A stretch of DNA of 64,000 bases from Asterias amurensis (lineage: Eukaryota > Echinodermata > Asteroidea > Forcipulatida > Asteriidae), in assembly GCF_032118995.1 (NCBI RefSeq), contig NC_092651.1, positions 22,552,349 to 22,616,348 on the forward strand, in the 5' to 3' direction. The notes under the pieces were generated by a model. It saw only the letters and a program-made list of their open reading frames with translations, ran no database searches and had not been told where the DNA came from. Below, one piece after another: positions 63,606 to 64,000 of the stretch. The first letter of the stretch is position 1, and each line of letters begins with the position of its first letter. A program made the translations under genes and the position numbers.

Positions 63606-64000
63606 TGGCTACTACTAACGTGTCAGGGAATGATATCAGTTTTGCTTAAATGCATAGCAAATATTGTAGACTGAATGCGTTTAGAGCACATTGAATGCTA
63701 ATTGGTAAAATTTAGTGATAATTTTTTATTAGCAACAGATTTTGTTGTTGCAGCATTTGTACATTATATATTGTATTTGTGCTTTATAAGAGAAATAAAA
63801 TCACTGTGTGTTTTTGGGATACACTCTTCAGTGAACAAGCCTGGGATTTCATCTACGTGTGGGCAAGGCAATTGTAATTTGGCGAAGGGCACATAAATTG
63901 CCAAATCTGAAATTCTTTCCATAGAGAACTTTTGAAGGGGCCCCCAAGACCAAACCTAGGGCAATAGAGGCTGGGTAAAGAAATATCAGGCCTGAGTGTT

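Larger units (their letters stand above)
60988..64000. other. Terminal stretch with no recognised gene
   Basis: Short open frames only. Fragments of dispersed repeats near 61549 (a 'ttaaagacagtggacac' family A end), 62645 and 63245. The last ~70 bases resemble repeats near 26880-26950. Confidence 0.4.

Noticed and set aside
1..64000. CRISPR array, bacterial operon or virus
   Set aside because: Spaced repeats here lack unique regular spacers, genes have spliceosomal introns, and no viral or reverse-transcriptase proteins are visible.

Overview
The window is nuclear DNA of a metazoan. It is AT-rich, has GT-AG introns, and is dense in short non-autonomous transposons. The protein sequences and the repeat landscape (tRNA-derived SINEs, many foldback and TIR MITEs, an intronless rhodopsin-family receptor) fit an invertebrate deuterostome, most likely an echinoderm and perhaps a sea star. 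That placement is an inference; no species-diagnostic gene was identified.

Only two genes can be read with confidence. (1) 15261-16310 (+) is a complete single-exon class A GPCR of 349 aa. (2) 26443-45417 (+) is a 21-exon gene whose exons join in frame into an 861-residue protein. Its C-terminal two thirds match vertebrate syntaxin-binding protein 4 (STXBP4/Synip): PDZ, an 'LSLDP...KLEVALKYLGI' EF-hand-like block, coiled coil and C-terminal WW domain. It carries an extra N-terminal PDZ domain that vertebrate STXBP4 lacks. A third gene probably starts at 51879 (+), with a CpG-rich leader and a short first coding exon ending in a good splice donor, but nothing recognisable follows before the window ends. 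A THAP zinc-finger fragment at 20338-20500 is a transposon-borne relic.

Layout: 1-13 kb is intergenic repeat-rich DNA (TTAA-flanked MITEs, SINE pieces, a degenerate ~30-bp minisatellite at 11.16-11.9 kb). A diverged ~140-bp tandem array (13.9-14.8 kb) precedes the GPCR. The interval 16.3-26.4 kb holds foldback elements, the THAP-bearing element and a ~165-bp tandem array. STXBP4 fills 26.4-46.5 kb; its introns hold at least four SINE insertions, several foldback elements, and a decaying tandem array made from the end of one of its own exons. A ~400-bp TTTG microsatellite lies at 46.9-47.3 kb. Two DNA elements built of short internal repeats lie at 49.16-49.66 and 52.42-53.04 kb. The last 10 kb has no supported gene apart from the presumed intron of the gene starting at 51879.

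The most unusual signals are the exon-derived tandem array in STXBP4 (41.43-42.77 kb), which includes an in-frame, phase-0 cassette with plausible splice sites; the 617-bp element packed with GGTACGAAGTG words; and a commonly repeated ~370-bp TIR element whose central hairpin shows paired (compensatory) substitutions between copies.
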